This document shows, one piece after another, positions 41,928-50,854 of a stretch of 64,000 bases of DNA. Position numbers and translations under genes: made by a program. Below the pieces are notes generated by a model that was given only the letters and a program-made list of their open reading frames with translations, was not told the origin of the DNA and did not search any database. The stretch is from Mesobacillus jeotgali (GTDB lineage: Bacteria; Bacillota; Bacilli; Bacillales; Cytobacillaceae). The first letter of the stretch is position 1, and the number at the start of each line of letters is the position of its first letter. The DNA lies in assembly GCF_014856545.2 (NCBI RefSeq), contig NZ_CP109811.1:2970001-3034000 (forward strand), read 5' to 3'.

Positions 41928-42734
41928 TTAGTTAGACATCGAGTCAATGACCTGTTCATCCAGGATTTCATAAATTCTGTCAGCAATTAATTGGTATCCC
42001 AGGTCATTTGGGTGAAAATAATCAGTGTATAACAGATTTTCTTCATTGTTAAGAAAAATATCATGAATGTCGACAAAGTAAGCATTCCCATCCTGCGCTA
42101 CAATTGAAAGACTTTGCCCATTCCATTCATCCACTATCTGATTCATTTCCTTAACATCCGCGAACCAGTTGTAAAAAGGATTATAGAGTCCGACCAAAAC
42201 GATGGGTGCTTCCTGATTTTGGTTTCTGATGGCCAGGAAGATTTCCTGCAGCTGTTTGGCGAACAACTTTTGTTCTGTCTTGAAATGGTTCAGTTTGAGA
42301 CTTGAAAAATTCTCTTTGACAACCTTCATCAGATCATTCCCGCCGATTGTTAAGATAACCAGGTCAGCTTCCTTCACAGAAGATTGTATATCTTTGTTTT
42401 TTAGCCTTTTCAGAAGCTGATCCGTCCTGTTCCCTCTCACACCGAAATTATCGAAATTCGCATTCTTTATTGTCTTTTCTTTCTCAAGCTGCTCAGCAAG
42501 GTATGGGATATATCCACCGGTATTCGTACTGTCTCCTACGCCCTGGGTAAGCGAATCCCCCGCAGCTACAATATGCAAATCCTTCGGGAAGAAGGAAGTC
42601 GGCAATGCTTCCTTTATTTCCATTCCCGTTTCCTTGACCTTATTGAAGTTCCCTTTTTGAAAATTTTCAAACTGGCTGCAGGATCCTAATATCATCGCCA
42701 GCATTACATAAAGTAAGGTGAATTTCTTCAACAA
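41928..42734 (-). CDS. ypmR: SGNH/GDSL lipoprotein YpmR
   Basis: A 268-residue lipoprotein with lipobox ILGSC (Cys about 19). SGNH blocks are complete: VAAGDSLTQGVGD (Ser), FGVRGNRTDQLL (Gly), ILTIGGNDLM (Asn) and TDYFHPNDLGYQ (Asp, His). It should be an extracytoplasmic esterase or lipase. Start TTG with AGGTGATT upstream. It pairs with ypmS downstream; ypmQ lies upstream behind its own terminator. Confidence 0.93.
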   Translation of the reverse strand: MLKKFTLLYVMLAMILGSCSQFENFQKGNFNKVKETGMEIKEALPTSFFPKDLHIVAAGDSLTQGVGDSTNTGGYIPYLAEQLEKEKTIKNANFDNFGVRGNRTDQLLKRLKNKDIQSSVKEADLVILTIGGNDLMKVVKENFSSLKLNHFKTEQKLFAKQLQEIFLAIRNQNQEAPIVLVGLYNPFYNWFADVKEMNQIVDEWNGQSLSIVAQDGNAYFVDIHDIFLNNEENLLYTDYFHPNDLGYQLIADRIYEILDEQVIDSMSN

Positions 42735-42901
42735 TATTAATCACCTGCCTTTAAAAGTATAATCATTATATCATTTAATACCTTTCCAGTGGGTTAGATG
42801 CGCACTCATTTCCACCCATCTTTGTGCTCGTAATGAAACGTTCCAACAGCGCCGAATGTTTCTTTTAATTTGTTCAACCTGGATAGGCTTATTCCCTGAC
42901 C

Positions 42902-42934
42902 AAAATAAAACAGGCCACAAACTGCGGCCTATTG
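42902..42934 (-). terminator. ypmQ terminator
   Basis: AGGCCGCAGTTTGTGGCCT hairpin followed by GTTTTATTTTG on the minus strand. Confidence 0.8.
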
Positions 42935-43507
42935 GAGTGTTTTAATATCTTCAATTATTTGTTCAAAAGGTACTTCCTTCAGTCCAGTATAATATTTCCT
43001 CATGTCCCCGTTTTGATCGACAAGATAAAAATCAGTTCCATGGATTACCTGATCCCCCGTCTCCGGTTTCTTGACAAGAGTCTTGAAGTTTTCAAGCGCA
43101 AATTTCTCTATTTCCTCTTGTGAATAACCTGTAAGGAAAGACCAGTTCATGAAATCAACATTGAACTTATCGCCATACTCTTTTAGTACCTCAGGACTGT
43201 CGACAGTAGGATCTACACTGAAAGAAACAATTTCGACATCCTCGAGCCCTTCTTCTTTCATCATATCCTGAAGTTTCGCCATATTGGCCGTCATTGGCGG
43301 GCACACATCCGCACAGTTTGTGAAAATAAAGCTGGCAACCCAGACTTTGCCTTTCAAATCCGCCTTACTTAATGATTCACCATTTTGATCCGTGAAAGTA
43401 AAATCCTCTATAGGATAATTCTTCGCATCTTTTAGACCGCTGTCACCACATCCCGCAGCAAACATGATTACTGCTGCAAACATAAGAAGTGCATAAACCT
43501 TTTTCAA
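42929..43507 (-). CDS. ypmQ: SCO1/SenC family lipoprotein (YpmQ)
   Basis: A 192-residue thioredoxin-fold lipoprotein. Lipobox FAAGC; core F-T-D-Q-N-G; the copper/redox site CADVCPP and the conserved His in VIHGTDFYLVDQNG. SCO proteins help assemble the CuA site of cytochrome c oxidase outside the membrane. I prefer the TTG start that follows AGGTGATG at normal spacing; the frame opens five codons earlier. B. subtilis YpmQ (BsSCO) is the orthologue by context (near ilvA, ypmR and ypmS). Confidence 0.93.
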   Translation of the reverse strand: MKKVYALLMFAAVIMFAAGCGDSGLKDAKNYPIEDFTFTDQNGESLSKADLKGKVWVASFIFTNCADVCPPMTANMAKLQDMMKEEGLEDVEIVSFSVDPTVDSPEVLKEYGDKFNVDFMNWSFLTGYSQEEIEKFALENFKTLVKKPETGDQVIHGTDFYLVDQNGDMRKYYTGLKEVPFEQIIEDIKTLQ

Positions 43508-43611
43508 AATCATCACCTGCAATCTTTCGAATAATGTCCATAGACAATTCTAGCAGACGCATATGAGAGAAGAAAGAAAAAGGTATGAAAGAAGTGTGAA
43601 ATCATCATCAT

Positions 43612-44586
43612 TTACCCTGTGCCATTGTGGAAATTCGAGTTTTTCATTGTTGTAAAAAAATCTTTAATGAACTCTGTATAGCTAAAGTTAACAGCTACTT
43701 TATGCACTGGATATTCTGCTTTATCAATAGAATTTCTAAAATCCCCAATGCTCTGTCCAAATGCCTCTCCTATGTTCACGACAATTTTAACAGGAATGTC
43801 GCGGTACACTACATGATCCTCCTTTACTAAAGCCCATAGTGTAAAAACATCATGAAGGGGAGCTCCCGTCAATTCAGGATTCCTCTGCTTATAAAACTTA
43901 TAGTAATAATCAAACATTGGCTTCACTAGCTTTCCTACTTCGCTCCCAATAGATTGATAGTACTCATCGAGCTCGTTGATCAAGGCAGGCGTCACAATCG
44001 CTCCGCTTGTAACATCAAGCGGTATAATTTTCACAGGTGGGGTGGCCTGGGTTAATACAATATTTGCAGCATATGGATCTCCATAGAAATTAGCTTCAGC
44101 CACTGGAGTCACATTTCCTGGTTCGTTGAACGCCCCACCCATAATGTAAAAATCTTTAACTTTTTTCATGGTTTCAGGATAAAGAATGAAAGCTGCTGCT
44201 AGTGAAGATAGCCTGCCTACATTCACAATAGTGATCTCATCCGGGTTCTGTTCGATTATTTCCTGAATACCATGGAAGTTTTCCAGAGTGTAGTCCACCT
44301 CGATATCAGGGATGATTGGTCCCAGGCCTTCAATGCCATGGACGTCTGGGACAAATTCAGGCGGATCTCCTGTCAACGGCAATTCTGCACCTGCAAATGC
44401 CGGAACATCACTTCTCCCAGTCAGCTTCTGTAAATAAGCGGCATTTCGCAGCGCATCTTGTTTTGATACATTACCGTAATCGGCAACGACACCAACCAAA
44501 TCTATGTCTTTGTTAAAAAACGCATATAATACAGCAATATTGTCATCTATCCCAAAATCACTAAAGAAAAGCATTTTTTCCACCAT
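43612..44586 (-). CDS. Nucleoside hydrolase
   Basis: A 324-residue protein of the inosine/uridine-preferring nucleoside hydrolase family. The Ca-site Asp cluster appears as SDFGIDDNIAVLYA, a variant of DTDPGIDD that keeps three of its four Asp (DxxxDD). GNVSKQDALRNAAYL, GAELPL, FYIMGGAFNEPGNVTPVAEANFYGDPYAA and the late His-Asp GAPLHDVFTLWALV complete the fold. It hydrolyses nucleosides to base and ribose in the cytoplasm; which nucleoside is open. Isolated gene. Confidence 0.88.
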   Translation of the reverse strand: MVEKMLFFSDFGIDDNIAVLYAFFNKDIDLVGVVADYGNVSKQDALRNAAYLQKLTGRSDVPAFAGAELPLTGDPPEFVPDVHGIEGLGPIIPDIEVDYTLENFHGIQEIIEQNPDEITIVNVGRLSSLAAAFILYPETMKKVKDFYIMGGAFNEPGNVTPVAEANFYGDPYAANIVLTQATPPVKIIPLDVTSGAIVTPALINELDEYYQSIGSEVGKLVKPMFDYYYKFYKQRNPELTGAPLHDVFTLWALVKEDHVVYRDIPVKIVVNIGEAFGQSIGDFRNSIDKAEYPVHKVAVNFSYTEFIKDFFTTMKNSNFHNGTG

Positions 44587-44640
44587 ATTCCGGAAACCTC
44601 CTTTATAAATTATATTGAGGGCTTTGAAAATAATGGCAAA

Positions 44641-44672
44641 ATTTTAAAAGCCCTGAATTTTACTCAGGGCTT
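44641..44672 (-). terminator. Terminator of the orphan kinase gene
   Basis: AAAGCCCTGAGTAAAATTCAGGGCTTT followed by TAAAATTTT on the minus strand, overlapping the stop region. Confidence 0.75.
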
Positions 44673-46285
44673 TCCATTAATAATGGGACCATAATCTCAA
44701 AAATGGTACCTTCTCCTTTTTTACTTGAAACCTTGATTTGACCTTTCATCCTTTCAACAATCTGGTAACAAACCATCAACCCCATGCCTGTACCGCGTTC
44801 TTTCAACGAGTAAAAAGCCGTACCAAGTCTTGAAAGCTCCTCAGCAGTCATGCCAATGCCTGTATCTTTAATGATAAATACACCGAAATCCCCTTGCTTT
44901 TCCAGTGTCATGCTGAGCTTTCCGCCATCCCCCATCGCCTCAATGCCATTTTTCAAGACATTGATGAGCACTTGTTTTAATTCACTTTTATTGCCCCTGA
45001 TTTTTACGTGATCCTTAATTTCAGTATGCAAGGAAATGTTTTTGGACATCATTGCGTAAGAACTCATCAAATCCATTACCTGCTCCGTCATTTCACTGCC
45101 CTCAATGATTTCAAGCTTCCCAACATCGGGTTTTGCCAGACTCAAATAGTCATTTATGATTGTTTCCGCCCTGTTCAATTCGTCAATCATAAGTTTTAAA
45201 TACATATGGTCTTCCTCAGACATATCTTTTGAAAGGAAGATTTGCAAAAATCCTTTCACGACAGTCATAGGATTCCTGATTTCATGAGCTACAGAAGCAG
45301 CCAGTTGGCCGATCGCGTTCATTTTCTCAGCCCGCTGGAGCTCCTGCTGAAGCTTTGTGCGTTCAAATATATCTTCCATTGTGTTAATCGCTTCCTCCAA
45401 CAAAAGCGATTCCTTATCCTCTAGGGATGTTTGGCCCAATTGCTTTGATGCTGCTGAAACCCTCTCGAATAATTGGGAGAGCTGGGAAGCCATATCATTG
45501 AACTTCTCACTTAATAAACTTAACTCTGATTGATCATGAACAGGCAGCTTGACGGTGAAATTGCCGGAACTGATTTCCTTAATGCCAAAGAACAAGTCAT
45601 CAACTGGTTTCATGACCTTCTTCAGGCCCCAATTCAGGATTACATATACTATTGCCAAAATGACAGCCATCTCCACTAATAACAGCAGAAGGATTTCCAG
45701 TTGATTTTCTTTTATAACGGAAGCCTTTGCATCAATTCCAAGAATGGCCACCACATTTCCACGGCTATCAGTGATCGGAGCGAAGGATGAAATCCAGGAG
45801 CCGTATTGATCGGTGAAAATATCCGTACTCGATATCTTCTTCTCTTCCCGGGTATTTCGATATGCACTTATAAACTCTTCACCTGCATTATAGAACATAA
45901 GAGAATCAAAAGAGTAGGCTTTATAAATATCGGATGCGGACAGGATGTAAACTTTCTGATTTGGATATTCCTCAGGCAGAATAATATAAGCCCCAAGGAA
46001 TGAAGCACTTTTGTCGCCTACCATCGTCAAGAGTTTTTCCAGCCGCTTGACGGAAGGGTTGGACTCATCACGAAACTCATTTGCCTTTCTAATATCTTCA
46101 GGATCCAGCGTAGATGACCAAATTCCTGCGACACCTTCAACCTTGTCAGCCATTTGACTTTTCAATTGTTTTGACTGCAGGTAGAAACTTGTTCCCATTA
46201 TCGACACTACAACGATTGTGGTGATCATAAATGAAAACATCAATATTTTTTTAAATAATGGCAGGTTCTTAACATTAAGTTTCAT
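44660..46285 (-). CDS. Orphan sensor histidine kinase, sporulation-kinase-like
   Basis: A 541-residue kinase. TM1 about 14-34, an extracellular domain about 35-195 with a dCACHE/CHASE-like pattern, TM2 about 196-216, HAMP about 217-275, HisKA with His334 in SVAHEIRNPMTVVKGFLQIF and HATPase motifs (NVLKNGIEAM, DTGIGM, GTGMGLMV). The HisKA sequence is of the type seen in KinA-KinE phosphorelay kinases. No response regulator is adjacent, as for those kinases. A link to Spo0F is inferred. Confidence 0.92.
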   Translation of the reverse strand: MKLNVKNLPLFKKILMFSFMITTIVVVSIMGTSFYLQSKQLKSQMADKVEGVAGIWSSTLDPEDIRKANEFRDESNPSVKRLEKLLTMVGDKSASFLGAYIILPEEYPNQKVYILSASDIYKAYSFDSLMFYNAGEEFISAYRNTREEKKISSTDIFTDQYGSWISSFAPITDSRGNVVAILGIDAKASVIKENQLEILLLLLVEMAVILAIVYVILNWGLKKVMKPVDDLFFGIKEISSGNFTVKLPVHDQSELSLLSEKFNDMASQLSQLFERVSAASKQLGQTSLEDKESLLLEEAINTMEDIFERTKLQQELQRAEKMNAIGQLAASVAHEIRNPMTVVKGFLQIFLSKDMSEEDHMYLKLMIDELNRAETIINDYLSLAKPDVGKLEIIEGSEMTEQVMDLMSSYAMMSKNISLHTEIKDHVKIRGNKSELKQVLINVLKNGIEAMGDGGKLSMTLEKQGDFGVFIIKDTGIGMTAEELSRLGTAFYSLKERGTGMGLMVCYQIVERMKGQIKVSSKKGEGTIFEIMVPLLMESPE

Positions 46286-46423
46286 AATTTCATTGTCACA
46301 TTCCGTTCTATCCTAAAGTGAATTGTTGAAGATATTCGACACAACTTAATCATTATCCTGTATATTTGAATAACTTTGGGCAGCTATCATGGTGGATCCA
46401 ATGAAGTTCAGAGAAAACGGCAT

Positions 46424-46456
46424 AAAAAAGTCCTGAAGTTTTAAACTTCAGGACCT
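46424..46456 (-). terminator. degV terminator
   Basis: TCCTGAAGTTTAAAACTTCAGGA hairpin followed by CTTTTTT on the minus strand. Confidence 0.9.
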
Positions 46457-46470
46457 ATCACTTCATTCTT

Positions 46471-47313
46471 TTATTCAAAATAATACATGAACCCAATAGC
46501 ACCAGGACCCGTATGAGTACTTACAATTGGTGTCGTTTCTTCGATCGAAAAGTCATCATATCCAGAAGTTTCAATAACGGCAGCCTTTATCCTCTCGGCC
46601 AGTCCTTCTCCTTCTGCATGAACTAGTCCGACCCCTTTAATGGTTTTCCCCTCTGTATCTGCGGCAAACTGGTTACTAAGGTATTTTACAACTTGCGAAT
46701 GACTTCTAGCCTTGGAGACCGGGGTATATTCTCCTCCTTCGAGTGAGGCGATGGGCTTAATATTCAATAAAGAGCCGATCATTGCTCTTCCTTTGCCAAT
46801 TCGCCCTCCCTTGACCAAATTCTCAAGGGTATCAACGACGACAAAAAGCCGGGTCTGTTCTCTAATCTTATTTAGTCTTGCTACTATTTCATCAGCTGTT
46901 TTACCTGCAGCCGCCAACTGCGCAGCCTCAAGAACTTGAAAGGCTAACGCTTTCGAAATAAAGCGGGAATCAACCACATTCACCTTTGCTCTGGTCATCT
47001 GGGCGGCACTTTCTGCCGAACGTACCGTACCGCTCATACCGCCTGTCATATGTATCGAAATGATTTCAAAACCATCCGCAGCCAGCTCGTCATACACCTT
47101 CAAAAACTCACCGGCAGGCGGCTGCGAGCTCTTAGGCAAATCAGGAGTGGCCTTCATCTTTTCCATAAATTCTTTTGGGCTGATATCCACTCTATCTAAA
47201 TAATTTTCACCATTAATAGAAATTGATAAAGGGACTACAATTATCCCCCACTTTTCGATGAGTTCATTATTTAAGTCACAAGTAGAATCAGTTACAATTT
47301 TAATTTTAGACAT
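46471..47313 (-). CDS. DegV family fatty-acid-binding protein
   Basis: A 280-residue DegV/FakB-fold protein: VTDSTCDLNNELIEKWGIIVVPLSI, SSQPPAGEFLKVYDELAADG, HMTGGMSGTVRSAESAA, VVDTLENLVKGGRIGKGRAMIGSLLNIKPI and THTGPGAIGFMY. These proteins bind one fatty acid and present it to the kinase FakA. Start has AATAGGGATG upstream. It lies alone between the kinase and the DUF2535 gene. Confidence 0.95.
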   Translation of the reverse strand: MSKIKIVTDSTCDLNNELIEKWGIIVVPLSISINGENYLDRVDISPKEFMEKMKATPDLPKSSQPPAGEFLKVYDELAADGFEIISIHMTGGMSGTVRSAESAAQMTRAKVNVVDSRFISKALAFQVLEAAQLAAAGKTADEIVARLNKIREQTRLFVVVDTLENLVKGGRIGKGRAMIGSLLNIKPIASLEGGEYTPVSKARSHSQVVKYLSNQFAADTEGKTIKGVGLVHAEGEGLAERIKAAVIETSGYDDFSIEETTPIVSTHTGPGAIGFMYYFE

Positions 47314-47410
47314 ATATTCACATCCCTATTAAAAGCACTGCACTACGACCATTATACCTATTCTCAGATGTAAAGAAAAATTATTTACATTGAAAAAGCC
47401 CTGTAAAAAG

Positions 47411-47440
47411 AACAAAAGCGCCTTTGTCAAGGCGCTTCAA
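47411..47440 (-). terminator. Terminator after the DUF2535 gene
   Basis: AAGCGCCTTGACAAAGGCGCTT hairpin followed by TTGTTCTTTTT on the minus strand. Confidence 0.85.
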
Positions 47441-47450
47441 AAATAAATCT

Positions 47451-47702
47451 TCAGGCGTTATTTTTCAATTCAGCACTTTGGAATAACTGCTCATAATCCG
47501 GCCACTTCATAACTCTTTTTAAATACTCTTTAAAAGAATAAAACTTTCTTGCGTTTCTTTCCTGGTAGATTGCTGTTATAAAAGTTTGCAAACGGACTTG
47601 GATCATAAAATAATAGGTGCTCTCTTCTTCCAACACAGGAATATCCACGACTTTAACCTTCTGTCCAACAACATTTTTGAACTCCAGGCTTTTGAATAGC
47701 AA
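47451..47702 (-). CDS. DUF2535 family protein (YpmP-like)
   Basis: An 83-residue protein: LFKSLEFKNVVGQKVKVVDIPVL, then FMIQVRLQTFITAIYQ and the signature FYSFKEYLKRVMKWPDYEQLF. I recall the family as DUF2535 of the ilvA-ypm neighbourhood of bacilli, with YpmP as the B. subtilis member. Function unknown. The TTG start has AGAGGATT upstream. Confidence 0.8.
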   Translation of the reverse strand: MLFKSLEFKNVVGQKVKVVDIPVLEEESTYYFMIQVRLQTFITAIYQERNARKFYSFKEYLKRVMKWPDYEQLFQSAELKNNA

Positions 47703-47820
47703 AATATCAATCCTCTTTTATACCCGTTTGATAATATTATACCCTAAATGCTGGTCGAAATGTGTCTGTTTACGCGGATAATTAATATTTTTTTTAGGCT
47801 TTTTTGTGAACCTGTGAAAA

Positions 47821-47850
47821 TAAAAAACGTGTGGAAAATCCACACGTTTG
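47821..47850 (-). terminator. tatC terminator
   Basis: AAACGTGTGGATTTTCCACACGTTTTTTATTTTC on the minus strand, a perfect stem with T-run. Confidence 0.9.
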
Positions 47851-47867
47851 AATGTTTGTTGATTCTT

Positions 47868-48641
47868 TTACAAAGATGATTCCTCGTCGCTTTCCTCTTC
47901 CAGATCACCATATTGCTCTTGCCACTCTTTTTCCTTTTTAAGCTTCCGTTTGTAAACAAATTTGGACAAGTTTACGCTGATTTCATACAATACTAGGAGC
48001 GGAATCGTTACCAGGATATCCGACATGAAATCAGGCGGTGAAATAATGACAGAAATCACAATCAATATGAAATAAGCATATTTTCTGACCTTTACTAAAA
48101 CGTAAGGATTAATGACTCCCAGGGAAGTCAAGAACATGACGACAACCGGCAATTCGAACAGCACTCCAAATGGGAGGGTCATATTCATAATGAACTTGAA
48201 ATATTTTTCCGCCGTGAAGTTGGTTACAAGCATATCCCCGCTAAGTTCTACAAGGAAGTTCAATACTGTAGGAAAAATAACAAAGTAGCCAAAAGCAAGG
48301 CCAACGATGAATAGCAAGAATAAAGCCGGGATATAAGAAAGTGATATTTTCCGTTCAATCGGCCTGAGCGCTGGTTTGACAAAAAGCCAAATCTGTGTGG
48401 CCAATACAGGAATCGTACCAGCTATCGCGATGATGGTGGCAAGCATGAAGTAAATCCATACGATGTCACTTGGACCTAAGACGATTAACTTTACGTCCAA
48501 ATCGCGGACAAAAAAGTTATATATATCTTTAACATAGAAAAATCCTAAGCCAAAGAAAATAATAAATGCTACTGCAGAAATGATCAGTCTGTTCCGCAGC
48601 TCATCGAGATGATCCACCAGATTTAATTCTTTATCTTCCAT
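47868..48641 (-). CDS. tatC: Twin-arginine translocase subunit TatC
   Basis: A 257-residue membrane protein with six helices: N-terminal LVDHLDELRNRL (signal-peptide binding face), GPSDIVWIYFMLA, ATQIWLFVKPALRPIERK, FGYFVIFPTVLNF, FELPVVVMFLTSLGVINP and the C-terminal STP helix ISPPDFMSDILVTIPLLVLYE. It recognises RR signal peptides. Start: ATG with GGGG upstream; the frame opens 18 codons earlier. tatA lies upstream, separated by a terminator. Confidence 0.95.
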   Translation of the reverse strand: MEDKELNLVDHLDELRNRLIISAVAFIIFFGLGFFYVKDIYNFFVRDLDVKLIVLGPSDIVWIYFMLATIIAIAGTIPVLATQIWLFVKPALRPIERKISLSYIPALFLLFIVGLAFGYFVIFPTVLNFLVELSGDMLVTNFTAEKYFKFIMNMTLPFGVLFELPVVVMFLTSLGVINPYVLVKVRKYAYFILIVISVIISPPDFMSDILVTIPLLVLYEISVNLSKFVYKRKLKKEKEWQEQYGDLEEESDEESSL

Positions 48642-48710
48642 ATAACAATCCCCTGCCAATTCCGTTTGGTGCACTTCTTGAATAAAGCCTGTCATTTACA
48701 AACCTTTTTA

Positions 48711-48747
48711 AGAAAAAAGGCGTAAGACAAAAGCATCTTACACCTTA
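48711..48747 (-). terminator. Terminator between tatA and tatC
   Basis: GGTGTAAGA-TGCTTTTG-TCTTACGCC followed by TTTTTTCTT on the minus strand. It begins within the last codon region of tatA and lies 70 bp before tatC. Confidence 0.85.
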
Positions 48748-48948
48748 TTTAGTAGCTTTCGTAATTTCTTTCTTTTCTTCTTCAAATTCTTCCATAACGT
48801 CACTTGTCAATTCACGAGTTGACTTCTTGAATTCGCGAAGCGTCTGGCCAAATGCACGGCCGATCTCTGGAAGCTTTTTAGGTCCAAAAATAATGAGGGC
48901 TAAGACAAGGATTAAGATTAATCCAGGAACTCCGATGTTAGATAACAT
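48745..48948 (-). CDS. tatA: Twin-arginine translocase subunit TatA
   Basis: A 67-residue TatA: short N-terminal membrane helix ([39 protein letters not shown]) with the FGPKKLPE hinge, followed by an amphipathic helix and an acidic/basic tail. It forms the Tat pore or membrane-thinning patch with TatC. Start: ATG with AAAGGAG; the frame opens 20 codons earlier. Confidence 0.95.
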   Translation of the reverse strand: MLSNIGVPGLILILVLALIIFGPKKLPEIGRAFGQTLREFKKSTRELTSDVMEEFEEEKKEITKATK

Positions 48949-49120
48949 ATCAACATCTCCTTTTTCATATTGTAAATCTACTATGATTATAGTACTTTTA
49001 CTCCCCAAAGTGGAGGAATGCCGTGAAAGTTCATAAGAAATTCACAAAGGACTCCGTAATCTGACGAAGTGTGACATTTCTTATTTTATAACATCTAACC
49101 TTAATTATCTATTATAAATA

Positions 49121-50389
49121 TTATACCAGTAAATTAAACAGCTGATTATCCTTGTTCAATTCCATAAAGGCAAAGCCTTTGTTCTCCATGCTGGCGATCA
49201 GTCTTTGATATTCATTCTTATTCTTCAATTCGATTCCGACAAGTGCTGGCCCGCTTTCCTTATTGTTTTTCTTTGTATACTCAAACCTTGTGATGTCATC
49301 CCCAGGTCCCAGTACATCATCGAGGAATTCGCGCAGCGCTCCTGCACGCTGTGGAAAATTGACAATAAAGTAATGCAGCAGACCCTCATGGAGAAGAGAC
49401 CTTTCTTTAATCTCCTGCATCCTGCTGATATCATTGTTTCCTCCGCTTATGACACATACCACTGACTTCCCTTTTATCTCATCCCTTAGAAGATCCAGTG
49501 CTGCAATAGGCAAAGCTCCTGCCGGCTCAGTCACAATTGCATGCTCATTATATAGCTCCAGGATAGATGTACATACCTTCCCTTCAGGAACTGCAACAAG
49601 TCTATCGACATTTTCTCTGCAGATTTCATATGTCTTGCTGCCTACACATTTTACAGCAGCACCATCTACGAATGTATCGATTTCTTTTAGGGGAATAACA
49701 CTATTTTCTTCAAAAGCAGCACTCATTGATGCTGCACCGCTTGGCTCGACTCCCACTAGGGTTGTCGTCGGTGATACGCTCTTTATATATGTACTCAACC
49801 CTGCCATCAAACCTCCGCCACCAATACTGGCAAAAATAAAATCAACAGACTCCTGACAATCATTCAGAATCTCTACAGCAACAGTTCCCTGTCCAGCGAT
49901 CACTTTGTCATCATCGAAAGGGTGGATGAATTCCCTTCCTTCTTGTTCTGCACATTCCCGCGCCTCCCGGTAAGAATCATCGAAGGTATCACCGACCAGG
50001 ATGATGTCGACGTACTCTCGCCCGAACATTTCGACCTGGCTGACTTTTTGGCCAGGCGTTGTCGCCGGCATGAAAATTTTTCCGTTCACCCCAAGCTGCC
50101 GGCAAGCATATGCTACACCTTGAGCATGATTGCCGGCACTCGCGCAAACCACACCATTATCAAGCCCTTCTTCCCATAATAACTTCATTGAATAATAAGC
50201 GCCCCTCAACTTGAAAGAGCGGACATGCTGCAAATCCTCACGCTTCAAATAAATATCAGCTTCATATTTTTCAGATAATCGCTGGTTCAATTGCAATGGA
50301 GTGTGGGCAACAACCTCTTTAAGATGCCGATAAGCAATAAGGATATCCTCTACACTGACCCATTTTTTCTTCACTGTTTCTTGTTCCAT
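49121..50389 (-). CDS. ilvA: Threonine ammonia-lyase IlvA
   Basis: A 422-residue PLP enzyme that deaminates threonine to 2-oxobutanoate, first step of isoleucine synthesis. The PLP Lys is in SFKLRGAYYSM, SAGNHAQGVAYA, IGGGGLMAGLSTYI and ISGGNNDISRMQEI bind the cofactor. A single C-terminal ACT-like regulatory domain (about 335-420) matches the short (IlvA of bacilli) form. Start: ATG after GAGGGTGAC. ilvD is in the same window but 11 kb away. Confidence 0.95.
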   Translation of the reverse strand: MEQETVKKKWVSVEDILIAYRHLKEVVAHTPLQLNQRLSEKYEADIYLKREDLQHVRSFKLRGAYYSMKLLWEEGLDNGVVCASAGNHAQGVAYACRQLGVNGKIFMPATTPGQKVSQVEMFGREYVDIILVGDTFDDSYREARECAEQEGREFIHPFDDDKVIAGQGTVAVEILNDCQESVDFIFASIGGGGLMAGLSTYIKSVSPTTTLVGVEPSGAASMSAAFEENSVIPLKEIDTFVDGAAVKCVGSKTYEICRENVDRLVAVPEGKVCTSILELYNEHAIVTEPAGALPIAALDLLRDEIKGKSVVCVISGGNNDISRMQEIKERSLLHEGLLHYFIVNFPQRAGALREFLDDVLGPGDDITRFEYTKKNNKESGPALVGIELKNKNEYQRLIASMENKGFAFMELNKDNQLFNLLV

Positions 50390-50547
50390 TTTGTCACCCT
50401 CACTTTGCAAAATATTAATTTTTCCATTATAACATGAAATTTCACTATGTATTGAATTTTTTAAATATTTAAAATTTTAGGCTTTCATGTTGAATAAAAT
50501 GGTAGTAAAATAACATATAATAACGAAAATACGCTGGAGGGAATGAA

Positions 50548-50769
50548 ATGGAATTTTCATTAAACAGTTATGACGGAGCTTTACCGGTAGAGGTAACACT
50601 TGATGAGGACAACGGCCGCTACATGATTCGCAAAAGTGATACAAGCGGAGAGTACTTCAACAGTCCGCCTGAAATGGTAAAGTGGATTCGCGACAACTTT
50701 AAACCAGATGATTTCTGCATACCAGCAGAATTCACCCAAATGATGAAAAGCCTGGCACAATTCGAATAA
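50548..50769 (+). CDS. Small conserved-type protein of unknown function
   Basis: A 73-residue acidic soluble protein (FSLNSYDGALPVEVTLDEDNGRYMIRKSD, then PPEMVKWIRDNFKPDDFCIPAEFTQMMKSL). CTGGAGGGAATG precedes the ATG. The gene is divergent from ilvA. I do not recognise the family. A strong hairpin follows. Confidence 0.8.
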   Translation: MEFSLNSYDGALPVEVTLDEDNGRYMIRKSDTSGEYFNSPPEMVKWIRDNFKPDDFCIPAEFTQMMKSLAQFE

Positions 50770-50798
50770 GAACTCCATAACATCATCCAGCCATTTTC

Positions 50799-50840
50799 AA
50801 AAAAAAGAACAGCCCCTGCGAAAAAAGCAGGGGCTGTTGA
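50799..50840. terminator. Bidirectional terminator
   Basis: ACAGCCCCTGC-GAAAAAA-GCAGGGGCTGT with A and T tracts, between the 73-aa gene and plsC. Confidence 0.9.
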
Positions 50841-50854
50841 CATGTAAAAACTGA

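Noticed and set aside
50430..50490. CodY-like AT palindrome before ilvA
   Set aside because: AATTTTAAATATTT-type sequence lacks the central TCWGA core and differs at about five positions.
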